A stretch of 64,000 nucleotides of DNA from Penelope pileata (Eukaryota > Chordata > Aves > Galliformes > Cracidae), in the NCBI GenBank assembly GCA_013396635.1, contig WBMW01005666.1, positions 62,001-126,000 on the forward strand. The letters are read 5' to 3'. Shown piece by piece: positions 49,837-61,735 of this stretch; position 1 is the first letter of the stretch; every line of letters starts with the position of its first letter. A program made the position numbers and the translations under genes. The notes under the pieces were generated by a model. The model saw nothing but the letters and a program-made list of their open reading frames with translations, was not told the DNA's origin and did no database searches.

Positions 49837-49837
49837 N
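49837..49837. other. Single unresolved base (N) inside CR1
   Basis: One of two N in the window. It stands exactly where about 370 bases of CR1 should continue, which suggests a scaffold gap of unknown size or a collapsed repeat more than an ambiguous base. Confidence 0.75.
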
Positions 49838-49912
49838 GGGGAGTTGGACTCGATGATCTCTTGAGGTCCCTTCCAACCCCTGCAATTCTGTGATTCTGTG
49901 ATTCTGTGACTT

Positions 49913-52357
49913 TGGCATTGTGAGCTGAGCCAAAGGGAGGTCTCCTCTTTATTTGTGAGCACAGAACATGTTTTTATGGTGACTGTATATCTTCATGTTC
50001 ATTTTTAGGTATTGTAATTCTATATGGTCTTTTGTTTGGTAAGAGGGCAAGATTTCCTAGAGAGTTAATGGGAAAAAAGGTGTTCTGAAAATTTGTTCCT
50101 GTTGACTTGCTCGCCTGAGCTTCACAGGGTCTGACCAAAGCCTGAAGCTGGAGACCGTTAGCTAATGAAGGCTGAATGGCGTAGAAGACAAAAATAGTAC
50201 CTGGGAAACGTGTTGAAGTGTTAGCTCTTTTTTGACCAGCACACATTTGGCCTTGCATGGCTTAAGAAAAACTGAGCCAGAGTTAATCTTCTGCAGGCAT
50301 TCTGATATCCTAGAAACAGTAGTGGCTTTCTCTGTTGACAGTGGCAGTTTTTCTACTCTTATTTCAAGAAAGCTTCCTTTCAGCCTTGACAACTAGTTTG
50401 CGTGTCCCACATACCCAAACAGTTATGAGGTTTCCCCTCCTGGGAGATCTGTCACAACGTTACCTTCAAGAAAGTTGGAAAATCCCTATTTCCTCTAGAC
50501 TGAATCACCATTTAATTTTGGCATGCAGGGACTTTGTTCAATTTACAAAGGCAGTCAGGTGTCTGGATCAAATGCAGCAGCAGTTATACTCCTGCCTCCC
50601 AGGGAAAAGTTAATCCAACACTTTGACGTATCAAGTGATGATTTGACTCCTCTTGGGAGTCCTAAGTGATGGATTTGCTTCTTCTAAAACAGCAGCTGTT
50701 TCAGATATGTGTTACCGATTAGGAAATCATTTTCCCATACATTCAGTCGGCAGAACATATGGTGTGTTGAGGTCCCCATAATCACATTCGTGCACATCCC
50801 CACCACTGATTACTCCATAGGGAACCTAAAACTCTGCTAAATACAGTGTGTAGGCCCTGAAATAGACCCATGCACAGTCCAGTCATCAGCACTGCAGGAT
50901 TAAATAACCCTTTGGTACTGCTTCCAGCTACCTTTCCGAAATTGCCCTCTTCTTGCTAAACAGCTATAAACAGACAAAATTTTAAAAAAATTGTTTGTAT
51001 TTAATTTCGTCATGAAGATTCAGTTCACAATCTGTTCATGGCTTTTTACTCCCTGTATTTTTCATTTCAAAACTCCAAATAAGAAAATTTTTCCTTGAAC
51101 TTCTTTTTGAGGGAATAAGACTGCCGTATATGACATCCTGCATTAAGGAGCATGATGAAGGAGGTTTTGCAGCTTCAAGCCAACCTGCGAGCCTGAAGTG
51201 GAAATGTTTAATAAGCGCGTTTCACAGCAGCATCTTGTGCATGTACCACACTGTGTGGCTTAGAGGGCTTAGAGGGCTTCCTAGGGAAAAGTGTCAGACC
51301 ACAGCAGCATTACACCATCACATGGTAAAAACAAATTAACAGGAAGATCTTAGCTGCACACTATAGGGAAGTGTGAGAGTCTAGGAGGAACTTGTTCTAT
51401 CCAAGCCAGGAAAAGAGGTTTCTCCCATTCTGTGCTGAGAAGTGGTAGCATTCACTCCTGTGTAAGACTGGAAGGCTGCTAGGAGCTGGTTGGAAGGAGG
51501 AGCTGACTTGGGAGAGCCTCCAGATCAGCTGTTGAGAATCTGCAACCTGCCACCACCTTAGCCGGGTCTGCCCACGGACTCATCAAAAGCCTACCTTCCT
51601 TACAGGGAGATATATCATCAGCTGACTCAAAACAAATCTCTCCTCTGCGTGTGCTTTTTAACAGCCTGCCTTCATCACTGCGTCCTGATACCATCGTCCT
51701 CCTTTGCAGCCTGGAAAAGGATGGGGGTGTGGGTAGTTTCCAGCAGGGTAAATGTTAACAGTGCTGGGAACTGCTTCCCTGTGTTTGGAAGTAATGATAA
51801 TGAATCAAAAATGGAGTTGCCAAGTATAATGTTTTTTTTTTTTGTTTTTCTTTTAATGTATCTTGTAGCATGTAGTGTTCTTAAAGTTTCAATTCCAAAC
51901 ATTATCCCAAGCAAAAGCTATGTGGTCTCTCATTCTAATGCATAATGCTGCATAGAGATATTTGGAAAAGTAAGTTGTAATCCAAATTTTTAAAAGTCTA
52001 AAAGGTTTATTTTGTTTTGGTGTTCTTTTGATTTGTGTACCTCTGTCTAGTAATGACAGATACGACATTTAGCACAGCAACTATCAAGGGAGAGAAGGTT
52101 GTACGAAAGAGGTAAAGGTTAGCAAAATTTTTGTGAGTTTTTATGTTGCTAGGTAAAGCTTCTTGCTTGATATTTTAACTCTAGCTAAATCGATTTATAA
52201 GCTATATGGTTATTTTAAATTATTTAAAAATTTAAATAGAATTTAATTTTAAATAGTTTTATACAAATTAATGAACGTAAATTAACTTCTTTTAAGACAA
52301 GCCCTACAATTTTTGAAAAGCGCTGATACTTGAAGATATACTGCAAAACCTAGTATA
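49913..52357. other. Unique DNA, AT-rich at the end
   Basis: No exon or named repeat is seen. Two to three partial GGCTTAGA units occur at about 51257-51281, and a long T run at 51832-51842. 52190-52290 is extremely AT-rich, with self-complementary TTTAAATTATTTAAA words. Confidence 0.55.
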
Positions 52358-52935
52358 TCACAGAATCACAGAATCACAGAATTGCAGGGGTTGGAAGGGA
52401 CCTCAAGAGATCATCGAGTCCAACCCCCCTGCCAGAGCAGGTTCCCTACAGCAGGTTGCACAGGTAGGCGTCCAGGCGGGTCTTGAATATCTCCAGGAAA
52501 GGAGACTCCACAACCTCCCTGGGCAGCCTGTTCCAGTGCTCCGTCACCCGCACCGTGAAGAAGTTCTTCTGCATGTTGGTGCGGGATACTTATAAACATG
52601 GATCAGGTCCCCTCTCAGCCTTCTTTTCTCCAGGCTAAACAGACCCAGCTTACTGAGCCTCTCCTCATAGGGGAGATGCTCCAGGCCCTTTATCATCTTT
52701 GTGGCCCTCCGCTGGACTCTTTCCAGGAGGTCCCTGTCTTTCTTATACAGGGGAGCCCAGAACTGGATACACTACTCCAGCTGAGGCCTGACCAGAGTAG
52801 TGGGGGAGGATCACGTCCCTTGACCTGCTGGCAATGCTCTTTTTAATGCACCCTAGGATCCCATTGGCCTTCTTGGCCACCAGGGCACACTGCTGGCTCA
52901 TGGCCAACCTGTCGTCTACCAGGACCCCCAGGTCC
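52358..52935 (-). mobile_element. Young CR1 LINE, 5'-truncated, with 97-bp internal deletion
   Basis: On the plus strand it opens with reversed octamers (TCACAGAATCACAGAATCAC), then the reversed signature GGTTGGAAGGGACCTCAAG, and runs back through the ORF2 C-terminus to GACCCCCAGGTCC at 52935. Against the copy at 48264, bases equivalent to 48539-48635 (97 bp) are missing at the junction 52584/52585, which shifts the frame. It is otherwise very close to the other three young copies. The 5' end lies farther upstream in ORF2 than in the 48264 copy. A 9-bp inverted repeat sits across the truncation point. Confidence 0.95.
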
Positions 52936-55180
52936 TGGGGGTAAAAATATATTTATTTTATATAAAATAAATTGTAGTGGAATGGCAAGGAGGGCCAGTA
53001 ATGATGTCAAGGAAGACGGTGAGAAGAACTGTACCAAAAACTAGGTATGGGCAGATTCATGTTCTATCGGCGTGGAAGTGAGAACTTCCTTATCACTAAC
53101 TCATTTTTTGCTGTTATGTGGAATTTGGTTCTTTCAAGTGGAATTAGAATACATATCATTCCAATTTTGTGATTAAAATAAGTGTATTCCTATGGCACAT
53201 ATCAGTCATTCAAATTAGTAAAGACTCACAAGAAATCTGTATTTAGAAGAGCTTCTTCCATGCAGTTACTATACAGGACTTTTACAGTGTCAGTGGTATA
53301 ATAAATACATAGGTGAAGCAGGGAGATCTGCCTTTTTGTTTTCTTTCTTTTCTTTTCCTCCATACTTGGAGGGAGAAGTTCAAGAAGTGTGACTGTTCCC
53401 CAAAAGCAACTGTATGTGCTATCACTTCAGTGCAGTGGAAAACATTGGGCCCTACCAGATGTAAAGGAAACTCCTTTCTTTGTGCGCCTACTGAAGAAGA
53501 ATGGGATGATTTTTTTTTTTCTGTTCTACATTATCTAAACATTTAGAAATTACTTTTAAACCTAGGATGAAGTATGAACATCTGGGAGTTCCTGTCTTTG
53601 ACAGAAGTTTGTTTAAAAGAGTGTTGGCATATTTTGGTATATGAAGTATTATGTATAAGAATTTTGATGCTGTTCCTCTCACAGATCATCTGTTTTTTGA
53701 GCATGTTGGACTTTATAAACTGTAACTAAAATATATATGTTTACAGAATCCTGACTCTGTCCCCCACATTTCCTCCCTTTCATTAATCTTAGAACCAAAG
53801 CTCTGAAACCCAGCAATATCCTTGGTGCATGTACAGATCATTGGGGCACTAACCCAGATTGCTGCATTACAAATTACTATTAATAAATCATTGCAGAAAC
53901 TCAGAGTTTAATTGTGTTGGAATAACAGATCTACTATAGAAAGAATGCACAAGGGGTGAAATTGCACTGCAAGATTGGCAACTGTTTGCCTTTAATATTA
54001 ATAGATTAATTAGACAGTGCATTTGAGACATGATTGCCTGGAAAATTTTTCTTCCCAAACCAATGCAGTGAACTCAACAGGATGAAAACTTTGGTTGTCA
54101 TTGGTTACTCTGTAGATCTTTGAAGAAAATAGTTATAAAAAATATTTTTATAATCTAGAAAATATTGGCATCATCGTTACATGCGCAAATATAATTAACA
54201 GTCAGTTCAGTGAGTGTGATATTTTAAAACATGCTCAAGATGTATAGTGTCGTATCTTCTAGCATGCCTTCTTAATGTAAAGATTTCCTTTGGCCTTTCA
54301 AGACTTGTGTTATCCCACTGGAGGCATGTGAGCTCAATGGAATCTTTAAAGCATTTTTTTTATTAGTCATTGGAATTGCCAAAATCTGAATAAAATTGTC
54401 TACTGCAATAACTGATCTATGGAGAACAGCCTGGATGAAAATGAACATGGAGTGAGGGAAACAGCAAAAAATAGGATTCTGAAACACGTACAGTTGTACA
54501 GTACTGAGTCAGTGCAGCTGGGCATTCAAGCTGCCGTTCAGACTAATTGGTGATGCACTCTCGATGTTGGGGTGATGTGTTTGAAAATAATGATACATGA
54601 TTGCAAAACAGCTCCAGCAATGTCTACCAAGTACTGACACTGCATTCAAGAGTTGTTGCATTCAGTCTGCTAAACCTAGCAAAACTAATATCTTTGACTA
54701 TCCTTTTCTCTACATTTTACTACAATTTTGTGTTTACATCCTGACTGTCAGCTTCATTGAAGCCTAAACTGTGTCCTGTGGGAATCTGTATAATTATTTG
54801 GTCCATTCAATGTGAACAGGATTATGGAACGGGGATGCAGGGTTTGATATTGCAAAATGAAACAAAAAGCACAAAAAAAACCACAGCACTACACTGATGT
54901 GAATTTCTTTTCAAAATGAAGTCTTTAGCCTCTAGCCAACTTGTTCTTTTCCATCTCAAAAGCTGTCAGATCTATCATACCTTACAGTTAATTAATAATA
55001 TGCTGTTACACATTGTAGGGAAATCTGGCAGGAGCTGATTTAATCCAAGATGATGCAAGCTTGTCTCAGAAATATTCCTAAAAGGCACGATATGAAGGCA
55101 TCATACTTGAGCAGCAAAATAGCCAGAAACACTCTCTATAGCAACAGAGCATTTGATGATCTGCCTTCCCCAGCTGTTAA
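52936..55180. other. Unique AT-rich DNA, no gene seen
   Basis: 52943-52975 is almost pure A+T. A T run lies at 53510-53520. 53860-54015 has TAAT-rich, CpG-poor texture like conserved non-coding DNA. No exon is recognised. Confidence 0.5.
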
Positions 55181-57400
55181 GCTGTTGTTTTGCTAACAAA
55201 GTGCCTGCTAACCTCACTCTCCAGACAAGATTTTATTAAAATTGAAACCAGCTTAAGTGAAAATAGAAATGCCAATGCAGATGTTTCAAACAGCAATGAA
55301 AAGATTTCTGAATTCTGGCTCTGAGTTGCATGTCAACAGTTTTAATTAAGGGGAACAGAACTATAAATAAGGTGGAATAAAATAATAAGACACTCAAAGC
55401 TACTGTGTTTTAAGAAATAGCTATCAAATTGACTTTATGATTTCAGGAACTATTTGCAAAAGTCTCAACATCTGAGGTGAACTGAAGGTCTCAATTTCAA
55501 ATGTATGCAAGCCATTTGCAATCACCAATGGGACATGCAGCCCATTGGGCCAGGGCTACTGAAGTATATAGTTCATTTGAACAGCAGTAATCTTTGTACT
55601 TCTGTACCTAAGATATATGGGTTACAATGGTCTCATAATTAGGGAAAATCGAAAACACCACTTTAGGTCCAGGCTCCCTCATTGGCCTTGGATGTTGTCA
55701 CCATGCTACACTCCATCTCTACCTCAGAGAAACAATGATCTTTTTCTTAACATCTACAGGTGTTCTGTGGGGCTAACATCCGAAGGTAGAGTTTTGAGGG
55801 TCTTGGTAAGTCTGGGTGGATGACAAATGTTCTGACTGCAAGGAAAAAAAAAAAAAACACTCCTGACACTCCCTTTGGAACAACACGAGACAAGAAACTC
55901 CCAAAACACTGAAGACCAAAACCCAGCCTGAAATAAGTAATTACCAGCACTTAGGGTGCTGAGCAAGGCATTGGGAAACAAAGGTGAAATCCCCTGTGTA
56001 CTTCAGGTAAAGCAGGGAAAGAAACCGTGGTTTCTCCACCTTGGATGATCAATTCTGGGTTGAAAAGCTGCTTTTACAGTTAGAAACTCTATCTAAAATC
56101 TGAAAGAGCTCCCGCAGTGCAACCACACACATTTCCTCCAAATGTAGTTTTTGACAAATGAGAGTTTTCAGACCAAATTGCATGGCTGAAGTGCTCCACT
56201 CAGCCCTAGTGCTCAGCCTATGTGTGATGGAGCCAACTCAGCAGAACACCGGAGAGATCAGTGCTACCAGGGCAGTGTGACCACCAGCAGAGCTCATCAC
56301 AGCGTCACTGGAGTTTGTGTTATGTTGTTCATTTGTCGTATTTCCTCAGAAGTAATTCCAAAAACAAAACAAAAAACACAACAACAACAACAAAACCACA
56401 AAGAATTAATGAAGCAAAACAAGAGTAAACTCAGGATCAGGGTGTTTCTGATGGATACAGTGTCCTGCTACAAGGAGGGAGATAGTCCTGCTGTTGAAAT
56501 CAACAGGTAGCTAGTTAATTTTCTGTGCTTTACTGGCTTTTTACTAGTTTACAGGTAAAGGTGGATCAACTCGTAATTCTCCACTCGTTTCCAAGGAATT
56601 CTGAGTCACAAGTACCTTACGTCCCCTCTGATGTCACACTTGAGTGAGAGTCCATCACCATGTAAGTTGATGCTGATAGTTAGTTGATGCTAATAGGATG
56701 CTGATAATGAAATTTCTGTTTTTTGATCATAAAGTGCTCCTGCATGTGCATGGCCAAAGGCAGGCTCTCGAGCCTGGGGTGCCTTCAACTCTTTTGGGCA
56801 CCACAATGATGACTATGCAGCATAAATGGCTGGACTGATAAAATGTGAAGTTGACAAACTGCCCAGGTAAGATCAATCCTGAAATCCCAGCATGGTAACC
56901 ATGGCAATGGGCAATTCAGCTTCTAATATACACCGATATATATATAACGATATTTTTTCCTTTATTTTGCCACCTTTGGCCAAGGTAGTCATTTCTTTTT
57001 GCTGTGCCCTAACCTTTTCCTTCTGTTTGTACGTGTTTAGGACAGGAACGTCTAAATTGTCATGGGTCCTCTTAGCTACACAAGATTGCTACTGTGACAT
57101 TGATGACGATCATGTAGTCAGTCTTTCCAAGAAGGAGGAATATACTTGTTATCACGCTGCATGAGGAGAATAATGAATGCATGCATGCTGTTCCTATTCT
57201 GTGTAAAATGTCTAAAATAGCCATTATTTTCTTATTTCGTGTACATATAATGTTACGCATGATAATATTCCAAATCACTCCAAAAGTCACGAGATCCCAC
57301 ATTAATTTTATTTGTGACAATAATGCTAACAACAGTGATTCTTAATCATCTGAATATGTGATTAAGAAAATGGCATGTAACTTTGAATTGGCAATGCATG
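55181..57400. other. Unique DNA, no gene seen
   Basis: 55185-55470 is AT-rich, CpG-poor and non-repetitive; see findings. An A run lies at 55842-55857. A CAA-rich repeat lies at 56360-56396. Three imperfect GATGCTGATA units occur at 56669-56706. Nothing coding is supported. Confidence 0.5.
56360..56396. repeat. (CAA)n / A-rich simple repeat
   Basis: AAAAC units followed by four CAA units, read directly. Confidence 0.85.
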
Positions 57401-59858
57401 GGATAAAAGATATCTTCACCCTGGAGGGACTGTGCTAAGCCTCCTAAAAGCAACAACTTTCAGGAGTACCCGGGATTTTGTTTTTATATTTCTCTCATTC
57501 CTCTTGCTGCACCCCTTGCTGTATGGGTAGCGCAAGCATTTTTAAATATCTGGTGTGCTCTTCCTGCACACTAGAGGAGGAGAATTTGAAAAAAGCCAAA
57601 TTATGGTGCTAGCCCTTTCCTTTTAACAGAACCAAGATCAGGCTTTAGCTCTGCAGTTCAAGCTCTTAAAAATGCAGAGGTAGCACACAGGGTTGTGCTG
57701 GATGCCTGGATGTCTATTTCTCTGAACTCTTAACCCCACAAGTATGCTTTCATTTATAAGAAAATAATCATAATCCTGAAGTTCCTGCCAACCAATAATA
57801 ATGAATGTCAGTATTTTGTTACATGAAGCAGCTGGTATCTCCTACTAATATTTCAATTAGCAATATGAATACTTGTTATAAATATTTCTGTGCAGTTTGG
57901 GAATTTATAGTTGGAAGGCTTGTCTGCAGAAGAGCTGGAAGGGCTAGCATTTTCTAACATAGCCCATATATCTCTTGAAACAGCAGGTAGACAGGATGAC
58001 ATTTAGATACTACTCATGCATGTGTTCATATTACAAGCAAGATCCCAGTATTGGCTGTAACTGAGATTTGCTATCTCTTCCAACTTTTAGTCCCCTTTTC
58101 TGGTTGCTTATAACTTCACGAAGCTGTAAGTGTTCGTAAGTGTTCTGTCTATGACTTTCTATTTGGAGACTAGATTTGTTTTTAAAGAATTCACCCAAAA
58201 ACTGTTTGCAGAAAAGCTGAATCTCTCACACAAGTTAATGTATTTGAGAGGCTGGAAACCTCCAGTGCCCCAAGCAGAAACACTGGGGAGCCAATGTGCT
58301 CCATTCATGTGTGTCAAAACTTTACCCAAATTCCAAATGAGCATTCAGCTGGCATAAGATCAGTGGAGTGTTATTAAAATTTAGTTTCTAAATGCCCTGA
58401 TAATTTCAATAATAATATGCATGTTCTCGCATATGTGAGGAAGCTGGGAGCCTGCAGGTAGGTGAAAACTGATACGAAGTGAAGAAATGCAAGAATACAA
58501 CTGGGACTGAGTGGGAAAGAGTGCAATTTGCTGATGCGGTATGAACTAGACTGGGAAATGTTCCAGAGTCTGTAGGGATGCATGAGACTGGACTCCAGTG
58601 AGGAACTCAGCAGGGAGAAAGAGCCTGAAACTGGAGAACGTGATTGTGCAAGGAGAGAGACAGAAGCGGTTACACTTCCCAGGGAAGATTCACCTTTAAT
58701 TTTGCCATCCCCTGTGACATGAGTTAAATATACAACAGCATGCAGATCTCTGGCCAAGCCAGGAAAGTAATGGCCTTATAACACTTCCATTGCTTTCTTG
58801 TTTGGATTTTCTTTTTCCCTTTACCAAGACAGTTGGGTAACTATTTCACTTTATCTTAAAAACAGACCTGGAAGGAGAGATCAGTCCTGCCATTGCCTTG
58901 CTATATGCAGCGCTGCCCATCTTTGATGGGGAACACTGCTCCCTGTTTCTGTGCACCCTTCATTCTCCTCCAGATTTGCAGTCGGGCCACGTAAAGGAGC
59001 ATGTGACTACTTAAATCTTGAACATTAAGGCAGAGGTGTTAGAAATACTGTCATAATTGTTTGAAGAAAACAGCTAGCTTCTCCAGAAGGAGAGGGGAAT
59101 AGCAGGAGTGGTTTTTTTTAATGTAAGTTTAATTACAATAGCCAAGCAGGCTCAGCACTGGCAGAGTGTTAAGTTGCAGCTCCCTGTTTATGATACACCT
59201 GCCAGGAGGAATTTCAGATTCCTTAAGATATGTGTCTAATAAATGGTGTCACTCCCTAAAGGCACAGGCCTTTTGCTCCATATCCTTTTCCACTTCAACT
59301 TGTTCAGTTTTTACTGGCCTGTGAAAATACATAGCAACAAATCCTTTACAATTAATAACTTATACAATGAAATAAGATTAACGAAATGCTTCATGAAACA
59401 GCTTTATCACTGACAAGGCTAAAATGCTGTAGTTCACAAGTTCTGAACCTAGAAATTCACAAAATAAATCACTTCTGTTTACTTGTGGTGTGTTTATGCA
59501 ACTCACCCAGTAACTGTAACCTTCAGTGGATGTGCAGAGATTCAATGGAAGTAGAACAAAAGAGCCAACAGATGGCACTACATGTAATTCTTTAACAGTG
59601 CTCACTATTTTTTTCTCTTTTTGCTTTAAATTATGTAATTTTGGGGGGCTATTTGTGAATGCATCAACAATACTCAATTTAGTGTGTGACACAATATTTT
59701 TTTCATGCCCATGAGTAGCATGTCTAAAATTTCCGAGGCCAGTTTTAGCACAACTATAATAGCTTGAATGGAGTCTCAAAATATTTTATATCTGTAAGCT
59801 GCTTTTTTTTCACTGACTATCAAGACTATTGCAGGAACAGCTCCCAGGAGTGTTAGCA
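57401..59858. other. Unique DNA, no gene seen
   Basis: Two minus-strand frames of 127 and 133 codons (58374-58757 and 59378-59779) lack recognisable motifs. No repeat family is identified up to the N at 59859. Confidence 0.55.
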
Positions 59859-59859
59859 N
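59859..59859. other. Single unresolved base (N) at a CR1 edge
   Basis: Unique sequence ends at GTGTTAGCA, then N, then CR1 starts mid-element at ACAGGCTGCCCAGGG. The N replaces an unknown amount of sequence, probably the 5' part of this CR1. Confidence 0.75.
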
Positions 59860-60040
59860 ACAGGCTGCCCAGGGAGGTTGTGGAGTCTCCTTCCCTGGAG
59901 ATATTCAAGACCCGCCTGGATGCCTACCTGTGCAACCTGCTATAGGGAACCTGCTCTGGCAGGGGGGTTGGACTCGATGATCTCTTGAGGTCCCTTCCAA
60001 CCCCTGCAATTCTGTGATTCTGTGATTCTGTGATTCTGTG
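59860..60040 (+). mobile_element. Young CR1 LINE, 3' end after an N
   Basis: The copy starts within the C-terminal ORF2 codons (LPREVVESPSLEIFKTRLD), reads to the stop TAG, the 3' UTR (CTGCTCTGGCAGGGGGGTTG), the signature and four ATTCTGTG octamers. In the stretch shared with 48689-48860 I see two differences, both in the last codons (GAC to GAT and CAC to TAC). True length unknown because of the N. Confidence 0.95.
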
Positions 60041-60328
60041 TGCGATAGTCTTCAGCTGTGGCTGGTGTTACTGTAGGAGTGCTGGGCAGCAGGCTGGGGC
60101 TGTCTTATTGACTGTGTGCCAGTCTCCAAATCTGGTGCTAAACTTAGATTCCTGCTGTTAGCGGTCCTATTCCCCTGAGTACCACTTGCAGGATGAAGCG
60201 TTACTTGCACGACATTGCACAAACAGCATGACTGCTGCAAAGTTGACTGTGAACACTCTGGAAGTGCTCTGAGATCCCACAGTTGGCTTTGCTTGGTTCC
60301 AGCCGTACTCTTCATCACAAGGACCATC
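60041..60328. other. Unique spacer
   Basis: No repeat or exon is recognised. The minus frame at 60052-60327 is unsupported. Confidence 0.5.
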
Positions 60329-60500
60329 TTCTACCAAGATGCCAATGGTGTAAGCCACAGCTTAAAGGATAACAAGAAGTAGAATCTGAAAAAAGACCTT
60401 AAAAACAAGCAGAAATCTTTGGAGGTGGAGGGGAGGTTGGAAATGGATTCCTCCCAAAGACCCTTTCTGTCAACACTGCCATCTCCTTGCCTTTATGTCT
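60329..60500 (+). repeat. Unidentified duplicated module, copy 1
   Basis: This copy shares an ordered series of words with 61515-61735: TCTTCTACCAAGA, CCA-TGGTG, a Lys-rich AAG-GAATCT segment, AAAAACAA, TTTGGAGG, TTGGAAATGGAT, TTCCTCCCA and CTTTCTG. In the frame that is open in copy 2, copy 1 has TAA in place of CAA and further stops, so it is not coding. It lacks about 45 bases found in copy 2. It does not match CR1 or mariner. The family is unknown to me. Confidence 0.7.
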
Positions 60501-61514
60501 TTCACATCTTACTAAGTTCTTCAGTTCCATTCCTTCCAGTTCTCACTAACTTCTGCTCAAAAATAAAACATTTTTCTCAAACATAAAATTTGATTATTGT
60601 TCCAGCCATGGACAAAAAGCGTCTTTCTTTGGAGGTCATTAATGGAGCTGTGATGTCTCCTGAACTAACAACATTGCCACAAAATTCAGGTCTTTTGTCT
60701 CTAATTTAGATCTGCCAAACAGTTCAATTGTCCGCTGCACCATGTGCTCTCTTGATGCATGCTTTTCTTTTTAAGACAGTGCATCCCCATCGGTACAACC
60801 CCGAATGCCAACTCTACTTTGAAAAAAATACTCTAGGTTTTAGTTCTGCTACTATTATCTAGATATTGCAATAGTATTAATACAATTACATCTAATACCT
60901 TAAAGAGGCATTCCTGGGACAGTATATTTTAACAAACATTGTTATTAAACAACTAAATCAATTTTTTGATATCTAAATGAAATATTTAATTTCCAGAAGT
61001 GCAGCAATACAATAAAGTGATTTCGAGGTCAATACTTTTACTTAAGTGTCTGGAAATTATAAAAGAGCCTACATTCCAGTGCACCCACTTGGTAGTGCTG
61101 GCCCCTGAAGTTAGAGAGATGTGGAAGAGGCAGCAGTGACACTCAGAGGATGAAAAAGTATGTATTTTTCTGTCACTCTGGTGATATTGTCATTCCCATT
61201 TCCAGTCTGTTCCCACAGTTGCTGTACCACATATATACTTTGTTGTCTGTTCCCCAGGAAGAGAGACTCATAACAGCAACAGGGAGTCCTTGTGCCAAGG
61301 GGCCGTGTAGTTCGGCTGCAAGTGGCCATGTGGGAGGGGAATAACAACCCCAAGGAAAACTACAATCACTATGTCTAAGTCAGCAGATGTACAGCTGCAA
61401 ACCCAAGGAGCACTCTGTTATCCTTCTAAATCAAATAGTATGTAAGGATGCTAATTCTGGACTTATTGATGGAAACAGCCATTTAGGAAAAGAAACAAAT
61501 GGTAAAATCAGAAG
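60501..61514. other. Unique DNA between the two module copies
   Basis: Mostly AT-rich. A good-looking splice-acceptor-like tract (CTTTGTTGTCTGTTCCCCAG) ends at 61257, but the frame that is open later has a stop at 61342-61344, so it does not connect simply to the candidate exon downstream. Confidence 0.45.
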
Positions 61515-61735
61515 ACAGTCTTCTACCAAGACACCAGTGGTGCAAATCACTCTTAAAAGCTTTAAAGACAGAGAGAAGCAGAATCTAGAAAAACTCTCAA
61601 AAACAAAAGGTAAGTTCATAGTATTTCAACTATAATTTTGGAGGGAAAAAAAAGGAAAAAAAAGTTGGAAAAAGACAAGTTGGAAATGGATGATTCCTCC
61701 CACAGACACTTTCTGGCAGCGCTACATCTGTGTTT
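61515..61735 (+). repeat. Unidentified duplicated module, copy 2 (with open frame and donor-like site)
   Basis: This is the partner of 60329-60500, about 1.19 kb away in the same orientation. Its left half lies in a frame open from 61345 to 61635, reading STKTPVVQITLKSFKDREK and then NLEKLSKTK, and runs into AAAAG/GTAAGT at 61609/61610, a strong match to a splice donor. The similarity to copy 1 continues past that point, so the duplicated unit is not just an exon. It could be a relic of a gene exon, or an unlisted repeat whose open frame is chance. No good acceptor directly precedes it. Confidence 0.6.

Larger units (their letters stand above)
49455..49912 (+). mobile_element. Young CR1 LINE with unresolved internal gap
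   Basis: The left part enters ORF2 upstream of the 48264 copy, around GGACATCAGGAACCTGATG, and continues through CACCTGGGGAGGAATAACC and GTGCATTAAAAAGAGTATTG to AAGATGATAAAG at 49836. A single N follows, and after it the sequence resumes in the last part of the 3' UTR (GTTGGACTCGATGATCTC), the signature and ATTCTGTG octamers. Compared with 48264-48860, roughly 370 bases of ORF2 end and 3' UTR are missing exactly at the N. Whether the genome lacks them or the assembly does cannot be told here. Confidence 0.92.

Noticed and set aside
56669..56706. Three GATGCTGATA-like units as a binding-site cluster
   Set aside because: They are imperfect and unevenly spaced, and are more easily explained by local slippage.
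61258..61609. An exon from the strong acceptor-like site at 61257 to the donor-like site at 61609
   Set aside because: The frame that is open to the donor has a stop at 61342-61344, so a coding exon across the whole interval is not possible in that frame.
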